Assembly: GCA_023433185.1 (NCBI GenBank)
Contig: JAEZEN010000294.1
Coordinates: 1 to 5,169 of the forward strand
From: Pseudomonadota bacterium
Lineage (GTDB): Bacteria; Pseudomonadota; Alphaproteobacteria; Rhizobiales; Kaistiaceae
DNA length: 5,169 bases
Direction: 5' to 3'
In this document: positions 1 to 5,169 of the stretch, piece by piece
Numbering within the stretch: position 1 is the stretch's first letter
Layout of the letters: every line of letters starts with the position of its first letter
The notes under the pieces: generated by a model
The model's database searches: none
Seen by the model: the letters and a program-made list of their open reading frames with translations, nothing else
Told to the model about the DNA's origin: nothing
Program-made: the position numbers and the translations under genes

Positions 1-376
1 ACCCCCCGCGCCCCCGGGACCGCGACCCGGCGACGGCCCAGTAGACGATCCCGGCGACGAAGCCCCCCGCAAGGTGGAAGGCAAGGTTGAAGCCGCTCCA
101 CGGCGTGCCGACGGCGAGGTCGGCAAGGAGGTATGCCGCGGCCCCGACGGCACCGCCGAACGCCAGCCAGAAAAAGACCGAGCGGATGGCGAAGCCCTCG
201 GCGATGACCACCGCGACGATCCAAGGGACGAACGCGAAGCCGCCGGCATAGAGGCCGGTCCAGACGGTGAAGAGCGGAATCCACGGTATCGCGTCGCCGG
301 TCGGCTCGAAGCCGATGACGCCGAGGGACACGGTCAGGCCGGCGGCACCCATCGCCAGCACGAAGCCGAGGGGCAC
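1..376 (-). CDS. Small multi-spanning membrane protein of unknown function (C-terminus cut by window edge)
   Basis: This minus-strand frame stays open from just after the rlmN stop to the window edge, giving about 125 residues from the GTG at 376. It is very hydrophobic. Four likely membrane segments lie near residues 2-22, 37-60, 66-86 and 98-116, and the visible end is basic (SRSRGRGG), so little of the protein is probably missing. No catalytic motif was seen and I do not assign a function. The start is uncertain. There is no ATG until 352, inside the first hydrophobic segment. GTG 376 is the first standard start and keeps that segment whole. A CTG at 406 has a GAGG eight bases upstream, at the rlmN stop, and would add ten residues of the same character. 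The frame is closed by a TGA at 428-430. The position 10 to 40 bases after rlmN suggests co-transcription and perhaps translational coupling. Reality as a gene is fairly sure; function is unknown. Confidence 0.7.
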   Translation of the reverse strand, partial: MPLGFVLAMGAAGLTVSLGVIGFEPTGDAIPWIPLFTVWTGLYAGGFAFVPWIVAVVIAEGFAIRSVFFWLAFGGAVGAAAYLLADLAVGTPWSGFNLAFHLAGGFVAGIVYWAVAGSRSRGRGG

Positions 377-416
377 GAGGAAGAGGAGGCGGAGGAGGGT
401 CGGCAGGGGCGTGGCC

Positions 417-1613
417 TCAGCCGCCGATCATCGCCTCGAGCGCCATCCGCTCGCGGATACGCAACCGCTCGCTCTCGCTCTTGAGCTGCCCGCAGGCGGC
501 GAGGATGTCGCGGCCGCGGGGCGTGCGGATCGGCGAGGCATAGCCGGCGCGGTTGACCACGTCGGCGAAGCGCTCGATCTGCTCCCAGTCGGAGCACTCA
601 TAGGCGGTGCCGGGCCAGGGGTTGAACGGGATCAGGTTGATCTTCGCCGGAATCCCCTTGAGGAGGCGCACCAGTTCGCGCGCATCGGCGAGCGAATCGT
701 TGACGCCCTTCAGCATCACGTATTCGAAGGTGATGCGCCGGGCGTTGGAGAGGCCGGGATAGGCGCGGCAGGCGGCGAGCAGCTCGGCGATCGGATACTT
801 CTTGTTGAGCGGCACCAGCTCGTCGCGGAGCTCGTCCCGGACGGCATGGAGCGAGATCGCAAGCATGACGCCGATCTCCTCGCCCGTGCGGGGGATCATC
901 GGCACCACGCCGGAGGTGGAAAGCGTGATGCGGCGCTTCGACAGGCCGAGGCCGTCACCGTCGGCGGCAATGAGCAGCGCCGTCTTGACGTGGTCGAAAT
1001 TGTAGAGTGGCTCGCCCATGCCCATCATGACGATGTTCGACACGAGCCGGCCCGTCGACGGCGCTGCGACGCCCTCTTCGGCGCCCTTGCCGGGATAGTC
1101 GCCGAGCCGGTCGCGGGCGACCAGGACCTGGCCGACGATTTCCTCAGGCGTCAGGTTGCGGACGAGCTTCTGCGTGCCGGTATGGCAGAAGCTGCAGGAC
1201 AGCGTGCAGCCGACCTGGCTCGAGACGCAGAGCGTGCCGCGGCCCTCCTCTGGGATGTAGACGGTTTCCACCTCGACCGGGCGGCCCGCCCCGCGCGAAG
1301 GAAAACGCAGCAGCCACTTCCGCGTCCCGTCGTCCGAAACCTGCTCGGTGACGATCTCGGGTCGCGCCAGGGCGAAATGGCGGGCCAGCTGGGTGCGCAG
1401 TTCCTTCGAGACGTTGGTCATCGCGTCGAAGCCGGTGGCGCCGCGGATGTAGAGCCAGTGCCAGAGCTGGGCGACGCGCATCTTCGCCTGCCGCTCGGGA
1501 ATCCCGATCCCGGTAAGCGCGGCAGCCAGTTCGGCGCGCGACAGGCCGACCAGCGACGGCAGGTCGCCCCCCGGCCGGGCCGCGTTGCCTGTCGATGTCT
1601 CCGTCTCGAGCAT
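417..1613 (-). CDS. rlmN: RlmN, dual-specificity 23S rRNA A2503 / tRNA A37 C2-methyltransferase (radical SAM)
   Basis: Cytoplasmic radical-SAM enzyme. In the known family it places a methyl on C2 of A2503 in 23S rRNA and of A37 in some tRNAs, by a ping-pong mechanism through a methylated cysteine. The 398-residue product has the family length. An N-terminal helical RNA-binding part spans about residues 20-105. The radical-SAM barrel follows, with the 4Fe-4S motif CTLSCSFC (Cys136, Cys140, Cys143). Cys129 lies seven residues before the motif, as does Cys118 of the E. coli enzyme. [10 protein letters not shown] (196-205) is the SAM-binding GEP region, and STSG (232-235) is conserved. Cys374, in [11 protein letters not shown], matches the methyl-carrying Cys355 of E. 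coli. All key residues are present. Start 1613 was chosen because AGGA (1619-1622) sits five bases upstream; an in-frame ATG at 1676 would add 21 residues of arginine-rich, non-family sequence. It follows the IalB-like gene by 112 bases and is followed closely by a membrane protein gene. Confidence 0.96.
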   Translation of the reverse strand: MLETETSTGNAARPGGDLPSLVGLSRAELAAALTGIGIPERQAKMRVAQLWHWLYIRGATGFDAMTNVSKELRTQLARHFALARPEIVTEQVSDDGTRKWLLRFPSRGAGRPVEVETVYIPEEGRGTLCVSSQVGCTLSCSFCHTGTQKLVRNLTPEEIVGQVLVARDRLGDYPGKGAEEGVAAPSTGRLVSNIVMMGMGEPLYNFDHVKTALLIAADGDGLGLSKRRITLSTSGVVPMIPRTGEEIGVMLAISLHAVRDELRDELVPLNKKYPIAELLAACRAYPGLSNARRITFEYVMLKGVNDSLADARELVRLLKGIPAKINLIPFNPWPGTAYECSDWEQIERFADVVNRAGYASPIRTPRGRDILAACGQLKSESERLRIRERMALEAMIGG

Positions 1614-1618
1614 GACCG

Positions 1619-1622
1619 TCCT
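1619..1622 (-). promoter_or_regulatory. Ribosome binding site deciding the rlmN start
   Basis: AGGA on the minus strand, five bases before ATG 1613. It favours this start over the upstream in-frame ATG at 1676. Confidence 0.6.
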
Positions 1623-1633
1623 GATAAAGAGTC

Positions 1634-1658
1634 GAGCGGGCCGAGTTCGGCCTCGCTC
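1634..1658 (-). repeat. Inverted repeat / hairpin between ialB-like gene and rlmN
   Basis: On the minus strand GAGCG-A-GGCCGA-AC-TCGGCC-CGCTC can fold into an 11-pair stem with a single bulged A. In practice the apex would open to a four-base loop. It is followed by ACTCTTTATC, only a weak T-rich stretch, and it ends 20 bases before the rlmN start. It could be a weak terminator or attenuator for read-through from the IalB-like gene, an RNA-processing site, or chance in GC-rich DNA. The pairing is seen directly; the role is inferred. Confidence 0.4.
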
Positions 1659-1725
1659 CGGCCTTGGGGACGGCACGCGGTGCGCGGAGCCCTGCCCCGC
1701 GCCCCCTATAGCAGGAACGCGCCGG

Positions 1726-2244
1726 CTACGGGCATTCCTTGGCGATGGCGTTGAGGGCCGCCGTGATGCCCGACAGGGAATAGGTGTCGGTGGTGATCGT
1801 GCCGCGCCGCGACTTGCCGACGACGACCATCCGGTTGCCGCGCTGCATCGCCGTGATCAGCGCGGCCTCCTGGGACGGGTTCTCGATCCACGCGCTGTCC
1901 TTGTCGGTGAACATCGTGAACGAGCCGCTGCCGTCGATCTCGATCGTCACCTTGACGTTGTCGGCGAACGGGTAGCCGATGATCGTGCTGGCCTCGTTGC
2001 GGATGCTCTTGGACGGAATGCTCGTGACCATGAAGAAGACCGGATCCCGGGCGGAGACGTTGTCCGGCTGGTACCGAGAGCTTTGCGGCTGCGACGCGAC
2101 GAAGCACATCTTGCCGCCGGCATCCGAGGAGGTATAGGCGCCCCATTGACTGAACGTGCCGATGCTCGTCGCGGCATGGGCCGGTGCCGTCGCGAGCGCC
2201 GCGGCGACAAGGGACGCGGCCGTGAAGAGAATGCGTGCCTTCAT
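1726..2244 (-). CDS. Invasion-associated locus B (IalB) family exported protein
   Basis: 172-residue exported protein. The N-terminus has a clear Sec signal peptide: basic MKAR, a hydrophobic core to about residue 20, and a probable cleavage after APAHA at residue 24. The mature part has the features of the IalB family: WGAYTS near 34-39, MCFVAS (46-51), the central [12 protein letters not shown] (66-77), and a C-terminal half with a short serine- and threonine-rich beta-type pattern. The two cysteines of the mature protein, Cys47 and Cys171, could form a disulfide in the periplasm. The family is named for a Bartonella protein linked to erythrocyte invasion, but members are widespread in free-living alphaproteobacteria and their molecular job is unclear, so pathogenicity should not be inferred. 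The start ATG 2244 is the only one that gives a full signal peptide; its ribosome site (GGTGA, seven bases upstream) is modest. A possible own promoter lies at 2335-2363. rlmN follows after 112 bases. Confidence 0.87.
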   Translation of the reverse strand: MKARILFTAASLVAAALATAPAHAATSIGTFSQWGAYTSSDAGGKMCFVASQPQSSRYQPDNVSARDPVFFMVTSIPSKSIRNEASTIIGYPFADNVKVTIEIDGSGSFTMFTDKDSAWIENPSQEAALITAMQRGNRMVVVGKSRRGTITTDTYSLSGITAALNAIAKECP

Positions 2245-2334
2245 GATGATTTCACCGGTTCACAGAGTCCTGCGGTCCTTCCCGAAGTCGTCGAAGAGCA
2301 TGGCGAAACTGCGCCGGACAGGGTTACTTTTGTG

Positions 2335-2363
2335 TAAATCCCACAGGCGACACGACTTGCCAA
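2335..2363 (-). promoter_or_regulatory. Possible sigma-70-type promoter of the ialB-like gene
   Basis: On the minus strand TTGGCA (2358-2363) and GATTTA (2335-2340) are separated by exactly 17 bases. The -35 box is close to alphaproteobacterial housekeeping promoters; the -10 box is poor. T-tracts lie 19 to 36 bases upstream of the -35 box. It would give a leader of roughly 85 bases. This is a motif match by eye only. Confidence 0.35.
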
Positions 2364-2433
2364 GCTCTATCCGAACCCGACGAAAAGGCCGAAAAAATCG
2401 ACAAGAATATGATCAAGGCGGCCATCCTGACGC

Positions 2434-2464
2434 GGGCAGCGATTCGCGGTGTGCGATCCTGCCC
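2434..2464 (-). terminator. Imperfect hairpin, candidate terminator of the tesA-thpR-phhB-DUF1232 unit
   Basis: Minus strand, 26 bases past the DUF1232 stop: GGGCAG GATCGC, loop ACACC, then GCGAATC G CTGCCC. This gives twelve pairs with two single-base bulges on the 3' side. No U-run follows directly; a T6 run comes only about 40 bases later. It is therefore not a classic intrinsic terminator. It may act as a 3'-end stabiliser or work with Rho. Confidence 0.4.
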
Positions 2465-2490
2465 CGATCACCGCCCCGCTGTCGCGCCCC

Positions 2491-2901
2491 TCACGTCCCA
2501 CGGTCCCAGAAACCGCCCGGCGCCGCAGCCGGCGGCGGCACTTCTTCCGCCAGCGCATCGCGGGCGGCGTCACGATGACGCGGCAGGATGTGCGCCCGAA
2601 CCGTCGATATGGCCGCGAGCAGGATCGTCACGTCGTCGGTGAACCCGATCCCCGCGACGAAGTCCGGCACCGCGTCGACGGGCAGCACGAAATAGGCGAG
2701 AGCACCGAGAAGAATGGCACGCACACGATGCGGGGTGCGGGGATCGAGGGCGCAATAATAGGCGGCGACCAGTTCCTCGGAGAAGGGGACCACCCGGACC
2801 GCGCGGCGCAGCGTGCCCCAGAACTTGTTCCGGACCCGCTTCTCCTGCGCCGCCTCTGCCTCGGGTTCGAGGATTTCCCCGAACTTGATGTCTCTCGTCA
2901 T
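2491..2901 (-). CDS. YkvA / DUF1232 family small membrane protein
   Basis: 136 residues. The DUF1232 (YkvA-like) domain covers about residues 46-105 and carries its hallmarks: AAYYCALDPRTP (46-57), AYFVLPVDAVPD (69-80) and GFTDD (86-90). The stretch from about 61 to 84 is hydrophobic enough to be membrane-associated. The N-terminal 35 residues are charged (IKFGEILEPEAE) and the C-terminus is alanine- and proline-rich. The family's biochemical function is unknown and I do not assign one. ATG 2901 was chosen because GGAGCAAGG lies just upstream; a GTG 15 bases further out is in frame but would use up that ribosome site. The gene starts 72 bases after the phhB stop on the same strand, so it is probably the last gene of the tesA-thpR-phhB unit. 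A hairpin follows it. Confidence 0.88.
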   Translation of the reverse strand: MTRDIKFGEILEPEAEAAQEKRVRNKFWGTLRRAVRVVPFSEELVAAYYCALDPRTPHRVRAILLGALAYFVLPVDAVPDFVAGIGFTDDVTILLAAISTVRAHILPRHRDAARDALAEEVPPPAAAPGGFWDRGT

Positions 2902-2947
2902 CCGACCTTGCTCCACCGCTCGCCGGAGGAAAGATGGGACTTTGGTG

Positions 2948-2971
2948 CCGCCACCGCAACGGGTGTGGCGG
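2948..2971 (-). repeat. Inverted repeat directly after phhB
   Basis: CCGCCAC and GTGGCGG pair perfectly over seven bases around a ten-base loop, starting two bases after the phhB stop codon. No T-run follows on the minus strand (CACCAAAGTCCC). It may stabilise the 3' end of the upstream transcript or lessen read-through into the DUF1232 gene. Chance is possible in DNA this GC-rich. Confidence 0.3.
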
Positions 2972-2973
2972 GG

Positions 2974-3279
2974 TCAGCGGCCGGCGATCCCGTCCATGGC
3001 CTCGGCGAGGCGGATGTCGCGCTCGGTGAGCCCGCCGGCATCGTGGGAGGTCAGGACCACCGTCACGGTCTTGTAGACGTTGGTCCACTCGGGATGGTGG
3101 TCCATCTTCTCGGCGACCAGCGCGGCACGCGCCATGAAGCCGAACGCCTCGTTGAAATCGGCGAACAGGTAGGTCCGAGTGATGGCGTCGCGGCCGTCGA
3201 CCGGCCCCCAGGCGGGAACCCGTGCCAGCGCCGCCGCCCTCCCTTCCGGCCCCAGCGGCCCGTCAGACCCAGGTGGCAT
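2974..3279 (-). CDS. phhB: 4a-hydroxytetrahydrobiopterin dehydratase (pterin-4a-carbinolamine dehydratase)
   Basis: 101 residues, the usual size for this small cytoplasmic enzyme. It dehydrates 4a-hydroxytetrahydropterin to the quinonoid dihydropterin, which regenerates the cofactor after aromatic amino-acid hydroxylation. The family signature is intact: [10 protein letters not shown] (60-69), then His79 in [13 protein letters not shown] (76-88), with Asp88. The histidines at 61, 62 and 79 match in pattern the three active-site histidines of the PCD/DCoH family. The conserved [14 protein letters not shown] helix precedes them (36-49). ATG 3279 gives the family length; AAGG lies eight bases upstream. 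The first 17 bases overlap the end of thpR in another frame, so the two are probably translationally coupled. No phenylalanine hydroxylase gene is visible here, so the physiological substrate pathway is open: the enzyme may serve a hydroxylase elsewhere or another pterin route. Confidence 0.93.
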   Translation of the reverse strand: MPPGSDGPLGPEGRAAALARVPAWGPVDGRDAITRTYLFADFNEAFGFMARAALVAEKMDHHPEWTNVYKTVTVVLTSHDAGGLTERDIRLAEAMDGIAGR

Positions 3280-3847
3280 CGCCGTGGCCTTCCCAGTCTC
3301 TTCGCCCCCGGTCTGGCCCGAGCGGATACTCGTCCTCGATGACATAGGGTCCCCCGCCCACCGAACTGCGCGACGAGAAGAGGACGAAGCGGTCGACCGG
3401 GAACGGCCCGGCCGAGAAGCCGCCGCGCAGCGACAGGAATTCCGCCACGTCGCGGCTCGTGGTGCCGCGCAGCCGGGCCAGGGTGACATGCGGCATGAAC
3501 TTCCGCGGCTCGGCGGGAAGGCCGATGCGCTGCATCCGCCGCTCGTGCTCCGCCTGCAGCTCGCTCAGCGCGCGACTGGGCTGCACGCGAGCGACGATCG
3601 AATGGGGCTTCTTGGTTCCGAAGGCTGCAATTCCGTCGATGCGAAGCTCGAAGCCTGCCCGGTCGACACCGGCGAGGCTGTCGGCGATGTCGGCGGCGAC
3701 GTCCCCGTCGATGTCGCCGACGAAGCGCAGGGTGAGGTGATAGTTGTGCCTGTCGATCCAGCGGGCGCCGGGAAGCCCGCCCCGCAGGAGGGAGAGCCGG
3801 TCCCCGATGTCGAGGGGGATCTCGATGCCGGTGAACAACCGCGGCAT
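3263..3847 (-). CDS. thpR: ThpR, RNA 2',3'-cyclic phosphodiesterase (2H phosphoesterase, LigT-like)
   Basis: 194-residue cytoplasmic protein of the 2H phosphoesterase superfamily. Known members hydrolyse RNA 2',3'-cyclic phosphate ends to 2'-phosphates, and some show reversible 2'-5' RNA ligase activity in vitro. Both catalytic His-x-Thr/Ser-x motifs are present: HLTL (37-40) and HVTL (120-123), each in the usual setting ([10 protein letters not shown] and [10 protein letters not shown]). The N-terminus RLFTGIEIP and the ISxxxxFG-like segment IDGIAAFG (70-77) also fit. ATG 3847 was chosen because a perfect AGGAGG sits six bases upstream; an ATG at 3895 would add 16 residues that match nothing in the family. 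It follows tesA by 66 bases and overlaps phhB by 17 bases, so it is likely in the middle of an operon. The substrate in the cell is not known from sequence. Confidence 0.93.
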   Translation of the reverse strand: MPRLFTGIEIPLDIGDRLSLLRGGLPGARWIDRHNYHLTLRFVGDIDGDVAADIADSLAGVDRAGFELRIDGIAAFGTKKPHSIVARVQPSRALSELQAEHERRMQRIGLPAEPRKFMPHVTLARLRGTTSRDVAEFLSLRGGFSAGPFPVDRFVLFSSRSSVGGGPYVIEDEYPLGPDRGRRDWEGHGDATWV

Positions 3848-3853
3848 GGCACA

Positions 3854-3859
3854 CCTCCT
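3854..3859 (-). promoter_or_regulatory. Strong ribosome binding site of thpR
   Basis: A perfect AGGAGG on the minus strand, six bases before ATG 3847. It is the strongest ribosome site in the window. It settles the start and suggests thpR is translated independently of tesA. Confidence 0.75.
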
Positions 3860-3913
3860 GCTGCGAATCGGCACGTCCAGCATCACGCAGTGCACAACGC
3901 GCGTAAAGCCCGT

Positions 3914-4558
3914 TTAGTTCGCGGCCGTTGCCGCGGCGATGAGCGCCTCGACCGATGGCACCATCCGCTCGACGATCACGGCGATCCCCGCGGCATTGGG
4001 ATGAATCCCGTCGGCCTGGTTGAGCGACGGCTCCGCGGCGACACCGTCCAGGAAGAAGGGATAGAGGATCGCGCCATGCTTCTCCGCGAGCTCCGCGTAT
4101 ATCGGGTTGAAGGCCGCCGCGTAGTCGGGACCGAGATTGGGCGGGGCCATCATCCCGGCGAGGAGAACCGGCAGCCCGCGCTCGCCGAGGCGGGCCAGCA
4201 GGCGATCGAGCGCATCACGGGTGATCGCGGGATCGACGCCCCGCAGGGCATCGTTGGCGCCGAGCTCGACGATCACGGCGCCGGCATCCTCGCCGACCGA
4301 CCAGTCGACCCGCGCGAGGCCGTCGCTCGCCGTGTCGCCGGACACGCCGGCATTGACGATAACGACATCGTGACCGCGCGCCACCAGCGCCGCCTGCAGC
4401 GCGCCGGTGAAGGCCTCGGGCGTCTCGAGGCCATAACCGGCGCTGAGACTGTCGCCGAGCGCGACGATTCGCAGCGGCTCCGCGCCGGCCGGCAGCACGG
4501 CGAGGACCAGGCCGATCAGGGCGTAGACGAGGGAGTGGGCAAGAGACTGGATCGACAC
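3914..4558 (-). CDS. tesA: Secreted GDSL/SGNH esterase, TesA-type arylesterase / thioesterase I
   Basis: 214 residues with an N-terminal signal peptide: a hydrophobic core over about residues 9-22 and a likely cut after PAGA at 26, so the enzyme acts in the periplasm. The SGNH hydrolase blocks are all present in order: GDSLSAGYG with nucleophile Ser37 (block I), AGVSGDT with Gly73 (II), ELGANDALRG with Asn102 (III), and DGIHPN with Asp183 and His186 (V). TesA-type enzymes hydrolyse acyl-CoA thioesters, aryl esters and lysophospholipids; which one is the natural substrate here cannot be told. The start is GTG 4558, with GGGGGA six bases upstream; the nearby ATG at 4575 is in another frame. An ABC ATPase gene of YbbA-like N-terminus diverges 80 bases away, an arrangement familiar in Proteobacteria. 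thpR follows after 66 bases. Confidence 0.93.
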   Translation of the reverse strand: MSIQSLAHSLVYALIGLVLAVLPAGAEPLRIVALGDSLSAGYGLETPEAFTGALQAALVARGHDVVIVNAGVSGDTASDGLARVDWSVGEDAGAVIVELGANDALRGVDPAITRDALDRLLARLGERGLPVLLAGMMAPPNLGPDYAAAFNPIYAELAEKHGAILYPFFLDGVAAEPSLNQADGIHPNAAGIAVIVERMVPSVEALIAAATAAN

Positions 4559-4638
4559 GCAGGTTCCCCCATATGACGCTTCTCGGGTGAGGCTTCCCAG
4601 GCCTTGGGCATCCGGACATACATATAGGGGTGGGGTGC
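4559..4638. promoter_or_regulatory. Divergent intergenic region between tesA and the ABC ATPase gene
   Basis: These 80 bases must carry the 5' signals of two divergent genes. An AT-rich patch near 4616-4627 (ACATACATATAG) could hold a -10 element in either direction, and CATATG lies near the tesA start at 4571-4576. I could not match a convincing -35/-10 pair with proper spacing. GC-rich runs (GGGGGA toward tesA, AGGGG toward the ATPase) serve as ribosome sites. Confidence 0.4.

Positions 4639-5169
<531 letters not shown>

Larger units (their letters stand above)
2245..2490. other. Intergenic region between DUF1232 gene and ialB-like gene
   Basis: I see no supportable gene in these 246 bases; frames crossing them are shadows of the flanking genes. 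The stretch around 2330-2420 is the most AT-rich of the window, with A/T runs at 2382-2399. Reading along the minus strand it holds an imperfect hairpin just after the DUF1232 gene, then the T-rich tract, then a promoter-like pair, then an untranslated leader of about 85 bases before the IalB-like start. This arrangement fits a boundary between two transcription units. Confidence 0.6.

Noticed and set aside
267..1754. 495-codon open frame on the plus strand
   Set aside because: It lies antisense over rlmN, which has every catalytic residue. Its translation is a repetitive mix of arginine, glycine, alanine, histidine and aspartate with no domain, as expected from the complement of GC-biased codons.
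1585..2337. 250-codon open frame on the plus strand
   Set aside because: It is antisense to the IalB-like gene, rich in arginine and aspartate, and begins inside the rlmN start region. It is a shadow of the real gene.
2367..2573. 68-codon minus-strand frame ending in a hydrophobic tail
   Set aside because: Most of it is the DUF1232 gene in another frame; only the tail is in the intergenic gap. It has no good ribosome site.
2449..3342. 297-codon open frame on the plus strand
   Set aside because: It covers the DUF1232 gene and phhB in antisense; those two carry clear family motifs.
3063..3854. 263-codon open frame on the minus strand
   Set aside because: It is the thpR region in a shifted frame and reads into phhB out of frame, with arginine-rich, motif-free translation.
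3179..4576. 465-codon open frame on the plus strand
   Set aside because: It is antisense to thpR and tesA, both firmly identified. Its composition is low in complexity and no motif is recognisable.
4598..4610. Near-palindrome CCCAGGCCTTGGG in the tesA/ABC gap as an operator
   Set aside because: The arms pair only with a one-base offset, and the sequence is short and GC-rich. Chance is the simplest explanation.

Overview
The window is GC-rich throughout, with GC-biased third codon positions. It looks like chromosome from an alphaproteobacterium, most likely of the order Hyphomicrobiales (Rhizobiales). That placement is inferred from protein types and gene order (GDSL arylesterase divergent from a YbbA-like ABC ATPase; an IalB-family protein next to rlmN), not from a database search. 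No rRNA, tRNA, CRISPR array, insertion sequence, integrase or attachment site was seen.

Seven of the eight genes lie on the minus strand. Read in their transcriptional direction, from right to left, they are: a secreted GDSL esterase of the TesA type (3914-4558); an RNA 2',3'-cyclic phosphodiesterase, ThpR (3263-3847); a pterin-4a-carbinolamine dehydratase, PhhB (2974-3279), whose start overlaps the end of thpR; and a small YkvA/DUF1232 membrane protein (2491-2901). An imperfect hairpin follows (2434-2464). After a 246-base non-coding stretch holding a possible promoter come an exported IalB-family protein (1726-2244), the radical-SAM methyltransferase RlmN (417-1613), and a small multi-spanning membrane protein that runs off the left edge (1-376). 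On the plus strand, an ABC ATPase gene (4639 onward) diverges from the esterase gene across 80 bases and runs off the right edge.

Most of this is housekeeping: 23S rRNA/tRNA adenosine methylation, a 2H-type RNA phosphoesterase, pterin recycling, a periplasmic esterase and envelope proteins. The two minus-strand clusters, tesA-thpR-phhB-DUF1232 and ialB-like-rlmN-membrane protein, look like two transcription units. No biochemical pathway clearly links their members.

The one real oddity is the ABC ATPase. Its first 40 or so residues resemble the YbbA/LolD-type subunit expected beside tesA. From the Walker A motif onward it reads like the nucleotide-binding domain of an MsbA-type exporter, yet no membrane domain precedes it. 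This is either a recombinant gene or an assembly join at a conserved motif. I see no convincing new multi-gene system here.
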